Shown: positions 15,907-25,879 of the stretch, piece by piece
Layout: each line of letters opens with the position of its first letter
Numbering within the stretch: position 1 is the first letter of the stretch
Assembly: GCA_028284485.1 (NCBI GenBank)
Contig: JANQRQ010000272.1
Location: 1-32,179 of the forward strand
Direction: 5' to 3'
DNA length: 32,179 bases
From: Planctomycetaceae bacterium
GTDB taxonomy: Bacteria > Planctomycetota > Planctomycetia > Planctomycetales > Planctomycetaceae
Made by a program: the position numbers and the translations under genes
Notes under the pieces: generated by a model
Told to the model about the DNA's origin: nothing
Database searches by the model: none
Seen by the model: the letters and a program-made list of their open reading frames with translations, nothing else

Positions 15907-17325
15907 ATGCAAACCAGACTGGAATACGATCATCAGGCCGTCGTAACGAATTGCCAAAGGAAGTTGAAAACGGGGACTGGCTCGCAGCAACTACGCGTGA
16001 TAGCGAGAAAGATACAGTACCTTGAACGTGCCTGTCCCCCTTTTCAACGTTTTGCGGCGCGAGGGGCATATCGGATTCTTTTCGTTTTTCTTTTGTTATT
16101 TTCCTATCGGTCGGCTTTTGCAGAATCGCCTCTCGAGGCGCAGCGCGTGCTTCGGTCGAAAACCCCCGGTAAACCAGGCACCGAGCGCAAATTGTATATC
16201 GCGCCGTTTGAGGTTCGAGAAGCCGCCGGCATCCGTCGCCGCAGCGACGTCGTGAGTGCACGGTATGTCTTCAAGTCGCCCATTACGGAAAAAATGAACT
16301 TTCGAGTGATGCAGGATGGTGAGACTGTCCCGAGCCAAATCCGACCCGTCAAGAATACGTCTGGTGAAATCTCGGCGGTTACGATCGACTTCGTCGCGAA
16401 CTTTGCGCCGATGGAAACACGTCAGTACGAATTGGTGTACGGGGCAAATCTGACGACGACACAGGAGCCGACGTCGGGCTTTGAACTGAAAGAGACCGAC
16501 GACGCGTTTCTGATTTCGAACCGAGATCGAATCGTCTGGACGGTGCAAAGAGATCTTTCGGGGCTGTTCCGGTTTCGCCGCAATCCCGATGTCGAATACG
16601 TCAAACCAATTTCCGCGGGGCTGTTGTTCCGCGATACCGGAGGCACGGAGCATCGATTGGCGGATCAAAAACCGACTGCGGTGCGCGTCACTCGACAAGG
16701 CCCGATCGCCAGCGCACTGGAATATCAGTTCAACGATTGGCCCAAAGGGGGCAGAAGTACCGTCGAACTGGAGTTCGTCCGCTCGAAGAGTTGGGCCCGC
16801 GTCACCTGGACGGTCGAGTCGGCTATGGAAATCACGGGTATGAGCGCCGAGTTGTCGCTTGATTTGGAAGGCCGGGAGAAGCTAATCGATTTCGGCGCGG
16901 ACGATTTTGTGTACGCGACAGTCAAGGAAGACGAGACGGCAATTCTGACAGCCGGACCGATTACGCCTGACGAACCACAACACGCTTGGACCGTCCAGCA
17001 TGGAAAATCGGATTCGCTGGCTCCGTTCGTTGTCGGCCAACCTGGTCAATCGACGACCGGCATCGGTGGCTGGGCCCATGTACTGGATGATACCCGCTGC
17101 ACGGCGGTTGCCGTCGGCGACTTCGCCAAGTCAACTCGGGATCGTATCGAAGTCGATGGCAGCGGGCGACTGTTGATGGCACGGGAATTCGACGAACAAA
17201 GCGACTCGGCCGCGACCAAGAAGTTCGAGTTCTGGGTGCACTTTGTGAGTGTACCCGTGCATATCGGCGCACGGACCAGTCCGCAGGCGATGCGCTCGCC
17301 GCTACAGGTGCGCTGGTTGGATTGA
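15907..17325 (+). CDS. Secreted protein, possibly polysaccharide-lyase-like
   Basis: A 472-residue protein. The start is ATG 15907, with GGGAG nine bases upstream inside the end of the previous gene, so translation is probably coupled. The N terminus is odd: about 56 residues precede a good signal core (ILFVFLLLFSYRSAFA), and 19-47 are encoded by the inverted repeat R9, suggesting insertion into the original 5' end. The mature part is beta-rich. The pattern DGETVPSQIRPV, VTIDFVANFAPMETRQYELVYG and RVTWTVES resembles N-terminal domains of rhamnogalacturonan-lyase-like (YetA/PcRGLX) proteins, a tentative link from general pattern only. No catalytic residues are assigned. Its partner is the beta-helix protein upstream. 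Confidence 0.72.
   Translation: MQTRLEYDHQAVVTNCQRKLKTGTGSQQLRVIARKIQYLERACPPFQRFAARGAYRILFVFLLLFSYRSAFAESPLEAQRVLRSKTPGKPGTERKLYIAPFEVREAAGIRRRSDVVSARYVFKSPITEKMNFRVMQDGETVPSQIRPVKNTSGEISAVTIDFVANFAPMETRQYELVYGANLTTTQEPTSGFELKETDDAFLISNRDRIVWTVQRDLSGLFRFRRNPDVEYVKPISAGLLFRDTGGTEHRLADQKPTAVRVTRQGPIASALEYQFNDWPKGGRSTVELEFVRSKSWARVTWTVESAMEITGMSAELSLDLEGREKLIDFGADDFVYATVKEDETAILTAGPITPDEPQHAWTVQHGKSDSLAPFVVGQPGQSTTGIGGWAHVLDDTRCTAVAVGDFAKSTRDRIEVDGSGRLLMAREFDEQSDSAATKKFEFWVHFVSVPVHIGARTSPQAMRSPLQVRWLD
15963..16048. repeat. R9 inverted repeat inside a coding 5' end
   Basis: The arms GTTGAAAACGGGGACTGGC (15963-15981) and GCCTGTCCCCCTTTTCAAC (16030-16048) pair at 17 of 19 positions around a 48-base loop. 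It lies within the predicted reading frame of the 15907 gene. Confidence 0.7.
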
Positions 17326-17440
17326 CCGGCTGGAGCTTCTCGCGCAGGTTGAATGAAATCCGCGTCACGTGTGAGCACGCACTCGCCCAGGCCAGCGGAA
17401 TTCGCAACCAGCCATTCAAAACTCCGTCATTCGAATTACA

Positions 17441-17583
17441 GTCATTCCCGCGAAGGCGGGAATCCAGTTCGTCAGGAATTCTCACGCGAAGCCGCAAAGC
17501 CGCGGAGAGAATAATTTTGACAGGATGAACAGGATTATCATGATGAAGAAGTTTCATCTTGTACATCATCGCAATCCTGTCCC
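17441..17583 (+). repeat. Composite repeat R2-R4
   Basis: R2 (17441-17467, CATTCCCGCGAAGGCGGGAA) is followed by an R4 block (17481-17583): CTCACGCGAAGCCGCAAAGC, then TTTTGACAGGATGAACAGGA, then ATCCTGTC in inverse. The same R2-R4 order is seen at 20465-20611, and a truncated version at 18959-19027. The rest of the 17326-17673 gap shows nothing recognisable. Confidence 0.75.
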
Positions 17584-17673
17584 ATGTCATCTTGGGGCAT
17601 TTGCGTGCTGATGTGAGTATGGAACGGTGATAGAGGATTGCTGATTCCGGACCCGGCGATGGAGGTACTTTTC

Positions 17674-18315
17674 ATGGCTGCTCATGACGGCTCCCAATCA
17701 TCTGACAATCGACGGACGACTCCAGGGGTCAGCATCATTGTGGCCTGTACCCTTCTCGTATTGAGTGCATTGGGAGTCCTGGCTATCGGTGGAAAGTTTG
17801 ATCAGTCGGATGAAATTGTCGCCGAGGCGATCAACGTGCGAGAAATCAATGTCACCGACGAAAACGGCGAGGTGCGATTCAGTGTGTCGGCGACCGAAGC
17901 CGGCGCGGAACTGAGATTCTTGGGGGCGAATGGCAAGCGTAGAATACTGATGTCAGTTGACGAGTACGGTTCTGGGTTCAGCTTATACGACCAATCTGGC
18001 GAACCGCGTGTCGGGATGGCGGGTGGTGAAAATGACTCGGAGTTGATTTTATTCGGCAAGGATCGCACGCCGGTCATTCATATGCAGAGGCGAGATTCTG
18101 AAGGAAACGCCGTGATCGGTTTCTTCGATTCTAATCGCAGTCCACGGTTGGTCGTTGGTACATCTCCTGGCGATAGCAGCGTCGCCATTCATGATGATCA
18201 AGGGAAGGTTCGGGCCGTGTTAGGAACGACCGGTGAACCACGTAAGCAGCGTCCGGAGTCGTCAGTGTCGCTATTCTCCGAAGGCGGCGATGTCATCTGG
18301 GAGTCGCCGAACTGA
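17674..18315 (+). CDS. Single-pass membrane-anchored beta-repeat protein
   Basis: A 213-residue protein. Residues about 18-40 are one hydrophobic segment (VSIIVACTLLVLSALGVLAI), a membrane anchor or uncleaved signal. The exported part holds about five copies of a 22-28-residue pattern with consensus DxxGxxRxxL plus a beta strand, for example DENGEVRFSV, DQSGEPRVGMAG, DSNRSPRLVVG and DDQGKVRAVLG, ending VSLFSEGGDVIW. Such strands probably stack as a small beta-solenoid or sheet. No catalytic residues are visible. The ATG at 17674 has GGAGG eight bases upstream and is chosen over in-frame ATGs further up. It is monocistronic between repeat clusters. The function is unknown. Confidence 0.78.
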   Translation: MAAHDGSQSSDNRRTTPGVSIIVACTLLVLSALGVLAIGGKFDQSDEIVAEAINVREINVTDENGEVRFSVSATEAGAELRFLGANGKRRILMSVDEYGSGFSLYDQSGEPRVGMAGGENDSELILFGKDRTPVIHMQRRDSEGNAVIGFFDSNRSPRLVVGTSPGDSSVAIHDDQGKVRAVLGTTGEPRKQRPESSVSLFSEGGDVIWESPN

Positions 18316-18410
18316 TGTCATTCGCCCAATGTCGTTGAACTGGGTCTCACTCGAAGTTGTGGAGAGTATACAGCGAGTACAAGAAAGCCGTAAAAGAGGC
18401 GTAATCGGTA

Positions 18411-18443
18411 ACAGGTGGCACAGACATTCCTGTCTGTGGCGAA
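18411..18443. repeat. R3 palindrome, copy 2
   Basis: ACAGGTGGCACAGACATTCC then TGTCTGTGGCGAA. It is directly followed by the R1 pair, an order also seen inverted around 12979-13051. Confidence 0.75.
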
Positions 18444-18449
18444 GTGCTC

Positions 18450-18524
18450 GTAGGGTGCGTGCTGGCACGCACCGAAAGGAATAGAGAGATGCCAACAAAT
18501 GGTGCGTACAAGTACGCACCCTAC
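18450..18524. repeat. R1 inverted pair
   Basis: Units at 18450-18473 (GTAGGG then TGCGTGCTGGCACGCACC) and 18501-18524 (GGTGCGTACAAGTACGCACC then CTAC). In the second unit two compensating changes (GTAC for GTGC and GCAC) keep the hairpin paired. Confidence 0.8.
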
Positions 18525-18530
18525 TTCGGC

Positions 18531-18830
18531 CTCACGCGAAGCCGCAAAGCCGCGAAGAGAAAGATTTTTACAGGATAAACAGGATCAACATGATTGGGAT
18601 TCCTCATCCTGTGCATCATGTCAATCCTGTCCCGGCTCCCTTACTGATTGCGGGATGACTAAGCGAACGATGAGCTAGGGAATCAATATTTCGTGGATGG
18701 ATTCCCGCTTGCGCGGGAATGACGGCGCGAGAGGAATGCCGCGTCGTCGATCACTCGGGCCGTCGTGCCGATCATTTGGATCCCCGTCTGCAGAAAGAGT
18801 CGGCTCAGCGGGAGCTTCGCCCTCCCGACA
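18531..18830 (+). repeat. 300-bp composite repeat, copy 1 (R4-R2-R5)
   Basis: Modules in order: R4 (18531-18635), a linker with GATGAGCTAGGGAAT, R2 (18699-18725), a linker with GACGGCGCGAGAGGAAT and GTCGTCGAT, and R5 (18801-18828). It aligns with 20505-20804 at a constant 1,974-bp offset, with scattered substitutions. Frames across it have stops and no protein-like content. Confidence 0.85.
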
Positions 18831-18958
18831 ATAATGTCCTGCCTGCCCACGCTGTTGACGCGATGGATGAAACAGGGCCGTTGTTACTTCGGCATGGCGA
18901 TGTCGTAACCGCGTTACGCCGTCATTTTCGCGCTGCATCGTAGCTCGTGAGGTACATT

Positions 18959-19027
18959 GTCATTCCCGCGGAGGCGGGAATCCAGTTCGTCAAAAATTCG
19001 CACGCGAGGCTGCAAAGTCGCGAAGGG
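18959..19027 (+). repeat. Truncated R2-R4 composite
   Basis: R2 at 18959-18984 (CATTCCCGCGGAGGCGGGAA), then a shortened R4 start (CGCACGCGAGGCTGCAAAGTC). The ACAGGAT hairpin part is missing. Confidence 0.65.
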
Positions 19028-19066
19028 ATTGTGCGGTGACGCGTGAACGGTGCCCTGCAACTTGCG

Positions 19067-19099
19067 ACAGGTGGCACAGACATTCCTGTCTGTGGCGAA
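19067..19099. repeat. R3 palindrome, copy 3
   Basis: ACAGGTGGCACAGACATTCC then TGTCTGTGGCGAA. It closes the 18316-19233 repeat island. The last 130 bp before the nitrilase gene carry no listed repeat and may hold its promoter. Confidence 0.75.
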
Positions 19100-19233
19100 T
19101 CCCACGTGGCATCGTTGTCGTGTCTCCGGCCATTGAGGCCAGTCATTTGATATGATGATAGAACCATCTTCTGAATGTTCGGCCGGACCAATAGTTACCT
19201 AAGCCGCTGGCAGCGCGCCACAGGAACACGACG

Positions 19234-20253
19234 ATGAGACTCATCCAAACCAGTGCACTGACGACGATGGTTCTTCTATCGGCGAGCGTGCAATCGCTCA
19301 TTTGTGCCGCCGACACGAGCGACAGTTCCGACGCACCGCCACGCAATCAGCTGGTCCGTGTGGTCACAATTTCTCAGGACGGTCTCACCGACGAGCCGGG
19401 CAAGCCCATGCTGAATGCCACCATCACGCGCCTCGATCGGGCTGCGTCGTTCGAGCCGGATGTCGTCTGCCTGCCTGAAACCTTTACGCGCGGCGAGCCC
19501 GAAGCGGTCCCCGGTCCAACGACGAAGCGTCTCGCCGATTGGGCCAAGAAACATCATTGCTACGTCATCTGTCCGATTAAGGTGCGCGATGGCGAGCAGA
19601 TATTCAATTCGGCCCTCCTCATTGACCGCCATGGCGACATCGTGGGGCGTTACGACAAAATCCGTCCCACGGAAGGAGAGTTGGAGAAAGCCGTTTGCCC
19701 CGGCGTCCTCGATCCGCCGATCTTTGAAACCGACTTTGGGCGGATCGGCATTCAGATATGCTTCGACGTCAATTGGCACGCGCAATGGCGGCGACTCAAA
19801 GCCAAGGGGGCGACAATCATCTTCTTTCCATCGGCCTATCCGGCCGCGAGGCAAGTCAAAACACATGCTTGGCTCAACCAATGTTTCGTCGTCAGCTCGA
19901 CGATGACGCGAGCTGCCAGCATTTACGACATTACCGGCGATACGTTGGCAACGACCGGCAAATACCAACGCTGGGCCGGCGCCGTCCTTCCGGTGGGAAA
20001 GCGGTTATTCGAAATCGATTATCACGTCGGCAAGTTTCGGCAGATCGCGCAAAAATACGGACCGAAAGTTCGTATCACCTGGTATCACGATGACGATTTG
20101 GTATCGCTGGCGTCGCTCGATCCCCAACTGACGGTCGATGATTTGATCGAGGAATTCGAATTGACCCCGCACCGGGCGTACATTGAGCGGGCACAACAGG
20201 CACAGGATGAACTTCGGCCGGTCGCCGAATCAGCGTCGCAGGTGGCGAACTGA
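19234..20253 (+). CDS. Exported carbon-nitrogen hydrolase (nitrilase superfamily)
   Basis: A 339-residue protein. The nitrilase-family triad is visible: Glu82 (CLPETF), Lys142 (YDKIRPTEGE) and Cys176 (IGIQICFDVNW). Members hydrolyse nitriles, amides or carbamoyl groups through the cysteine; the substrate cannot be read here. Residues 1-26 look like a signal peptide (MVLLSASVQSLICA, likely cut before AD), so it should act outside the cytoplasm, unusual for this mostly cytosolic family. The last 70 residues (after YHVGKFRQ) form a polar tail beyond the usual domain. AGGA lies eight bases before the ATG. It stands alone between two repeat islands that carry direct copies of a 300-bp composite. 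Confidence 0.85.
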   Translation: MRLIQTSALTTMVLLSASVQSLICAADTSDSSDAPPRNQLVRVVTISQDGLTDEPGKPMLNATITRLDRAASFEPDVVCLPETFTRGEPEAVPGPTTKRLADWAKKHHCYVICPIKVRDGEQIFNSALLIDRHGDIVGRYDKIRPTEGELEKAVCPGVLDPPIFETDFGRIGIQICFDVNWHAQWRRLKAKGATIIFFPSAYPAARQVKTHAWLNQCFVVSSTMTRAASIYDITGDTLATTGKYQRWAGAVLPVGKRLFEIDYHVGKFRQIAQKYGPKVRITWYHDDDLVSLASLDPQLTVDDLIEEFELTPHRAYIERAQQAQDELRPVAESASQVAN

Positions 20254-20399
20254 AATTCTGATTTCCTCGAACTCGCGCTTTGCGGATTTCTCCATCGCTC
20301 TATAGAGAACTCTTCAAGCCACAGAGTGCACCGAGGACTCAGAGAAAGGAGTTCACGACCTTGCGATTTGTCCTCAGGCGAAATCCCGGTGGAGAGTCG

Positions 20400-20465
20400 G
20401 CTTGCGATCGCTCTCATCTCAGCTTGCGGTTGCTCTCATCTCAGCTTGCGGTTGCTCTCATCTCC
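20400..20465 (+). repeat. Three tandem 22-bp repeats
   Basis: Three head-to-tail units, GCTTGCGGTTGCTCTCATCT plus CA; the first has GATC in place of GGTT and the third ends CC. They sit 147 bp after the nitrilase stop and abut the next R2. Confidence 0.8.
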
Positions 20466-20492
20466 GTCATTCCCGCGCAAGCGGGAATCCAG
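20465..20492. repeat. R2 palindrome at the head of the second composite
   Basis: CGTCATTCCCGCGCAAGCGG then GAATCCAG, 12 bp before the composite copy at 20505. Confidence 0.78.
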
Positions 20493-20504
20493 TCGAGCAG
20501 GATT

Positions 20505-20804
20505 CTCACGCGGAGTCGCGAAGACGCTAAGAGAAAAGATTTTGACAGGATGAAGAGGATCAACATGATTGGAAGAGTTTTATCCTGTACATCATGTCAA
20601 TCCTGTCCCGGCACATTTACTGATTGAGGTATGACCAAGTGAGCGATGAGCTAGGGAATGAATATTTCTTAGATGGATTCCCGCTTGCGCGGGAATGACG
20701 GCGCGAGAGGAATCCCACGTCGTCGATCCCTCGGGCCGGGGTGCCGATCAAGGGGAGTCCCGTCTGTTGAAAGAACGGGCTCAGCGGGAGCTTCGCCCTC
20801 TCGA
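20505..20804 (+). repeat. 300-bp composite repeat, copy 2 (R4-R2-R5)
   Basis: Same modules and spacing as 18531-18830: R4 (20505-20611), GATGAGCTAGGGAAT, R2 (20675-20701), GACGGCGCGAGAGGAAT and R5 (20776-20804). Similarity continues a little past R5 (TGCCCACGCTGCTGGCGCGA beside TGCCCACGCTGTTGACGCGA), so the duplicated unit is slightly longer than the named modules. Confidence 0.85.
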
Positions 20805-20934
20805 TTCCGTGCAACACGCATGCCCACGCTGCTGGCGCGACGTGGGCATGGCACACTTCAATCGTTGCTGCGAAACGATAAATCGATTTCGTTTAGAAGC
20901 GTACATATCTGGTCCGCGGCAGAGTGGACGATTC

Positions 20935-20958
20935 GTAGGGTGCGTGCTGGCACGCACC
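20935..20958 (+). repeat. R1 palindrome, single unit
   Basis: GTAGGG then TGCGTGCTGGCACGCACC. It lies 60 bp beyond the phosphatase stop codon, at the end of the 20254-21019 repeat island, which holds no gene. Confidence 0.78.
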
Positions 20959-21019
20959 GCGTTGAACCGTGCCTGCGCGGATTCAGTGTCAAATGGCGCT
21001 GCGAAACGATGAATCGTAT

Positions 21020-22885
21020 TTATCGATCGAGCGAAATCGCTTCCGCGTAGTCGAGTTCGCCGGTGCGGCCGTCGTAATACTGGAAGATGATCTGCGGATG
21101 CGGGTACGCCACCCAACGTTTGTCCCCTAATTTCTGCGGCATGTTGAACACGTTGTTCACCTGCACCACACAAAAGTGCGGGTAGAGCCGTTCCATCCGC
21201 GGCAAATCGGGCAGAATGTAGCTGCTCCATCGGATGTCGCATTCGCGCGGGCCGAATGTGAATTTGCCAGTCGCCGGTCGATCGCTTTCATCGAGTTCCG
21301 GAACGTGGTTTACACTGTTGTGCGGACCGCAGCAAAATTCCCACACGTTGTCGGTCACTTTGATGGCGAAGCTGTTGTGCAGGTCGCCGGTCATTACGAA
21401 GACTTTCTTGCCGATCTTCCCCCATTCTTCGATGAGCATCTCGCGTTCGTCGAAAAAGCCGGTCCAGGCTTCCTCTTTGTTCGCGGCGTCGAACTCAAAG
21501 CCGCCCGCCCCACTGTGCGGAATCATGAATGGCACAGTTGAAACAACGAAAAAGAAGTCGGCGTCGCTTTCACGCATCGATTTCAGCAGCCATTCCCGCT
21601 GTGGTTTGCCGATCATCGACACGCCCGGCTTGTCGCGCTCGCGAATGTCGTGCATATCGCGATCGCCGCGCGTATCGAGCAAAAAGAATTCGCAGTTAGA
21701 AACCCGGAATTTCCCGTAGCTGCGTCGACCGATCGAGTAATTCACGTCGTCGTCGACCTTGGCGGGCATATGCACTTTGAGCGTGTGCGGATCGACCACC
21801 TCGACGATGTCATACACGTATGAGTTTTTGTGACCTTCGTCATTGTCGTAACGGATGTCGTTGACGCCTGCTTCGATTGTGCCCCAATGAACATGCAGGT
21901 TCAACATTTCATCGAGTGGCAGCTTGGTGAAATCAGTGTCGGGATCGACGAGCAGGTCGCTGCCCGCTTTCATCGTGCCCTGCCCGTAATGCAGCGGATG
22001 GCTGTGTTCGACAGGATTGGCCCACCCGAGATAGTCGTACCAGGCATAGGTGCCGATATCGCGGAAGACGGTGCGGCGATGTCGTTTGCCCGCTTCGGAC
22101 GAGCCCCAAATGTCGTTGACCAGTTCGTGGTCGTCGAAGGTGAAGTAACTGGGAACGTGCCGATGCCACTTCGCCAACTCAACACCGCGGCTCAAATAGA
22201 GTTTGTAGTTTTCCCAAACGCCGACGACTGTTGGCATGATCTCGACAGCGAGCGGTAGCTTTTCGATGGCCTGAGTCAGCCGCCACGCTTCAGCGGGGTG
22301 CTCGCGCAGTTCTTCGTACAGCCAGTCCCCATTCATTATGTGGAAGTGAACGCGGTCGGCCCAGTCGCGATTGAGCACTTCGTAAGTCGGTGCGCGATGG
22401 CCGATGCCGTGCATGGGATTTTGGTTGGCACACGACCCGATCTCGAATCGAAAGTTGAATAATCCTTTGGGATTGTGTTCGTCGTTCCGTGTATCGTCGG
22501 CACTGGGCAACGTGTGAAAACTGCCGGGCAAGCCGTGCGGTCGTTCATTGACCCAAATGTGGTAGTAGTAGCGGGTGTCCGACTGCAAATCCTTGAGCAT
22601 GACACTGCCGGTATTGTCGTGTTCGATGCGGGTGATCGCCGGTTCGCTGACCTGGTCCATCTGATCGGGGGCCGTGCCGTAATGCACCTCGAACTGTCCC
22701 GGGTCGGAAGTGCGTCCCCACACCGCAACGGAATGGGCGCCGGCCTGACCGAGCATGGGTCCGTGTGTCAGCCAGATGGGGTCGCGTTCGGCTAGAGCCG
22801 GTGAACTGAGCAGGCCGGCAAGCAGAGATGCCGCGATCAAGGTGCCGGTGTGAAATGAGCGGTATCCGAACAAAGCCATCGTCAT
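21020..22885 (-). CDS. phoD: PhoD-type extracellular metallophosphatase
   Basis: A 621-residue exported phosphomonoesterase/phosphodiesterase of the PhoD family. A signal peptide covers residues 1-32 (cut after SPALA). A beta-sandwich N-terminal domain (40-125) carries AVWGRTSDPGQFEV and DLQSDTRYYYHIWV. The catalytic domain has the metal-binding set typical of PhoD: GSC with Cys152, NGDW with Asp187, FDDHE (250-254) and TGDLH (499-503). The family uses iron and calcium and releases phosphate from organic esters. The ATG at 22883-22885 has AGAGG upstream; an upstream start at 23002 would add 39 residues before the signal. At 621 residues it is somewhat long for the family because of a central insert (300-390). 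It is divergent from the 23214 gene. Confidence 0.87.
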   Translation of the reverse strand: MTMALFGYRSFHTGTLIAASLLAGLLSSPALAERDPIWLTHGPMLGQAGAHSVAVWGRTSDPGQFEVHYGTAPDQMDQVSEPAITRIEHDNTGSVMLKDLQSDTRYYYHIWVNERPHGLPGSFHTLPSADDTRNDEHNPKGLFNFRFEIGSCANQNPMHGIGHRAPTYEVLNRDWADRVHFHIMNGDWLYEELREHPAEAWRLTQAIEKLPLAVEIMPTVVGVWENYKLYLSRGVELAKWHRHVPSYFTFDDHELVNDIWGSSEAGKRHRRTVFRDIGTYAWYDYLGWANPVEHSHPLHYGQGTMKAGSDLLVDPDTDFTKLPLDEMLNLHVHWGTIEAGVNDIRYDNDEGHKNSYVYDIVEVVDPHTLKVHMPAKVDDDVNYSIGRRSYGKFRVSNCEFFLLDTRGDRDMHDIRERDKPGVSMIGKPQREWLLKSMRESDADFFFVVSTVPFMIPHSGAGGFEFDAANKEEAWTGFFDEREMLIEEWGKIGKKVFVMTGDLHNSFAIKVTDNVWEFCCGPHNSVNHVPELDESDRPATGKFTFGPRECDIRWSSYILPDLPRMERLYPHFCVVQVNNVFNMPQKLGDKRWVAYPHPQIIFQYYDGRTGELDYAEAISLDR

Positions 22886-23213
22886 GTTGCAGCCTCTTGG
22901 TGTGTGGAGTTTTCGCGACCGGTCCTGACCGTTTGGTCGCGATCTTGCTTTTGTCAAAATCGTGCAAAAACAGTCTATCAACTTTTCCGTCGTTTCCCAC
23001 AATGCTCGCCGAGCGGCCCTGACCGAAATGTGTGGAATGATCGCGTCGTTCTGATGAAGTGCCGATCAAGTTCGGGTCCTTGACGAGGAATTTGCACCGG
23101 AATTTCGGCAACAACCAGTGCGGCGGACGTTTCTCTCATACGGACGGCCGGTCTATAATGTTGGCGATGTTTGTCAATTAGCCGGCTATCAATCTCAATC
23201 GCCCGGAAATGTG
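22886..23213. other. Divergent promoter region, no motif identified
   Basis: 328 bp between the phosphatase (-) and the small membrane protein (+). It must contain start signals for both. I looked for direct repeats resembling a Pho box and found none convincing, and no dispersed repeat occurs here. Confidence 0.4.
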
Positions 23214-23522
23214 ATGACCGAGTCTAACGAACGCCTGAACATATTCTTTCGACTCGCTGCAATCAGTGCGGTGGCATTTATTGTCACGGTGTTGGCGATG
23301 ACTGCCGTACTGTTCGGCAATCAGAATGCTCCCGTCGCGCGTTTTTTGAATGAATATGGATTGCAGGTGATCGCGGTCGAAGTTGCATTAACGCTGACGA
23401 CAGGATTGGCGGCGCTAACTGTCGATCGCATGCAAATTACGCGCGAACAACTGGAATCAGAATTTCAAGATACTCCGAACGACGCCGCGAACGAGTTGGA
23501 CTCGGAGACCGTTAAAGATTGA
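23214..23522 (+). CDS. Small two-helix membrane protein
   Basis: A 102-residue protein with two hydrophobic helices (AISAVAFIVTVLAMTAVLFG and VIAVEVALTLTTGLAALTV), followed by a charged tail of about 35 residues rich in Glu, Asp and Asn that should lie on one side of the membrane. No known family. The ATG at 23214 is chosen because upstream codons in the frame give a low-quality extension; the ribosome site is weak and GTG at 23211 is possible. It ends 60 bp before ligA on the same strand, so cotranscription is plausible. The function is unknown. Confidence 0.6.
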   Translation: MTESNERLNIFFRLAAISAVAFIVTVLAMTAVLFGNQNAPVARFLNEYGLQVIAVEVALTLTTGLAALTVDRMQITREQLESEFQDTPNDAANELDSETVKD

Positions 23523-25622
<2,100 letters not shown>

Positions 25623-25813
25623 CCAAATCGGAAATCTTCGTCTAATCAAAAAATTTCACCTGTTTTGACTTGATTGCCACGTCAGAGTGAAACAGGATGA
25701 TGGGCTCCTGTAAATCTGATCGTAAGCATTGAACAAGCATCCGTGAAAAAACAGACAAGCGGTGGAATAACGCTGCTTTTCGCGAGATCGATCGGGTGGA
25801 GGAAACAAATGGG

Positions 25814-25847
25814 TGGAATGTCGGACGTTCTGGAATGTCGGACGATC
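25814..25847 (+). promoter_or_regulatory. Two tandem 17-bp repeats before the Cys-rich gene
   Basis: TGGAATGTCGGACGTTC (25814-25830) is followed without a gap by TGGAATGTCGGACGATC (25831-25847), one base different. They lie 33-66 bp upstream of the Cys-rich start codon. Their position suits a regulator-binding site or a leader element; this is an inference from position and symmetry only. Confidence 0.4.
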
Positions 25848-25879
25848 ATAGAATTGCCAAAGAGAGTGAAGGAGTCGAA

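Noticed and set aside
18316..21019. Insertion sequence explaining the duplicated 300-bp unit
   Set aside because: No transposase frame lies in either copy or between them, and the flanks show no matching terminal inverted repeats for the whole segment.
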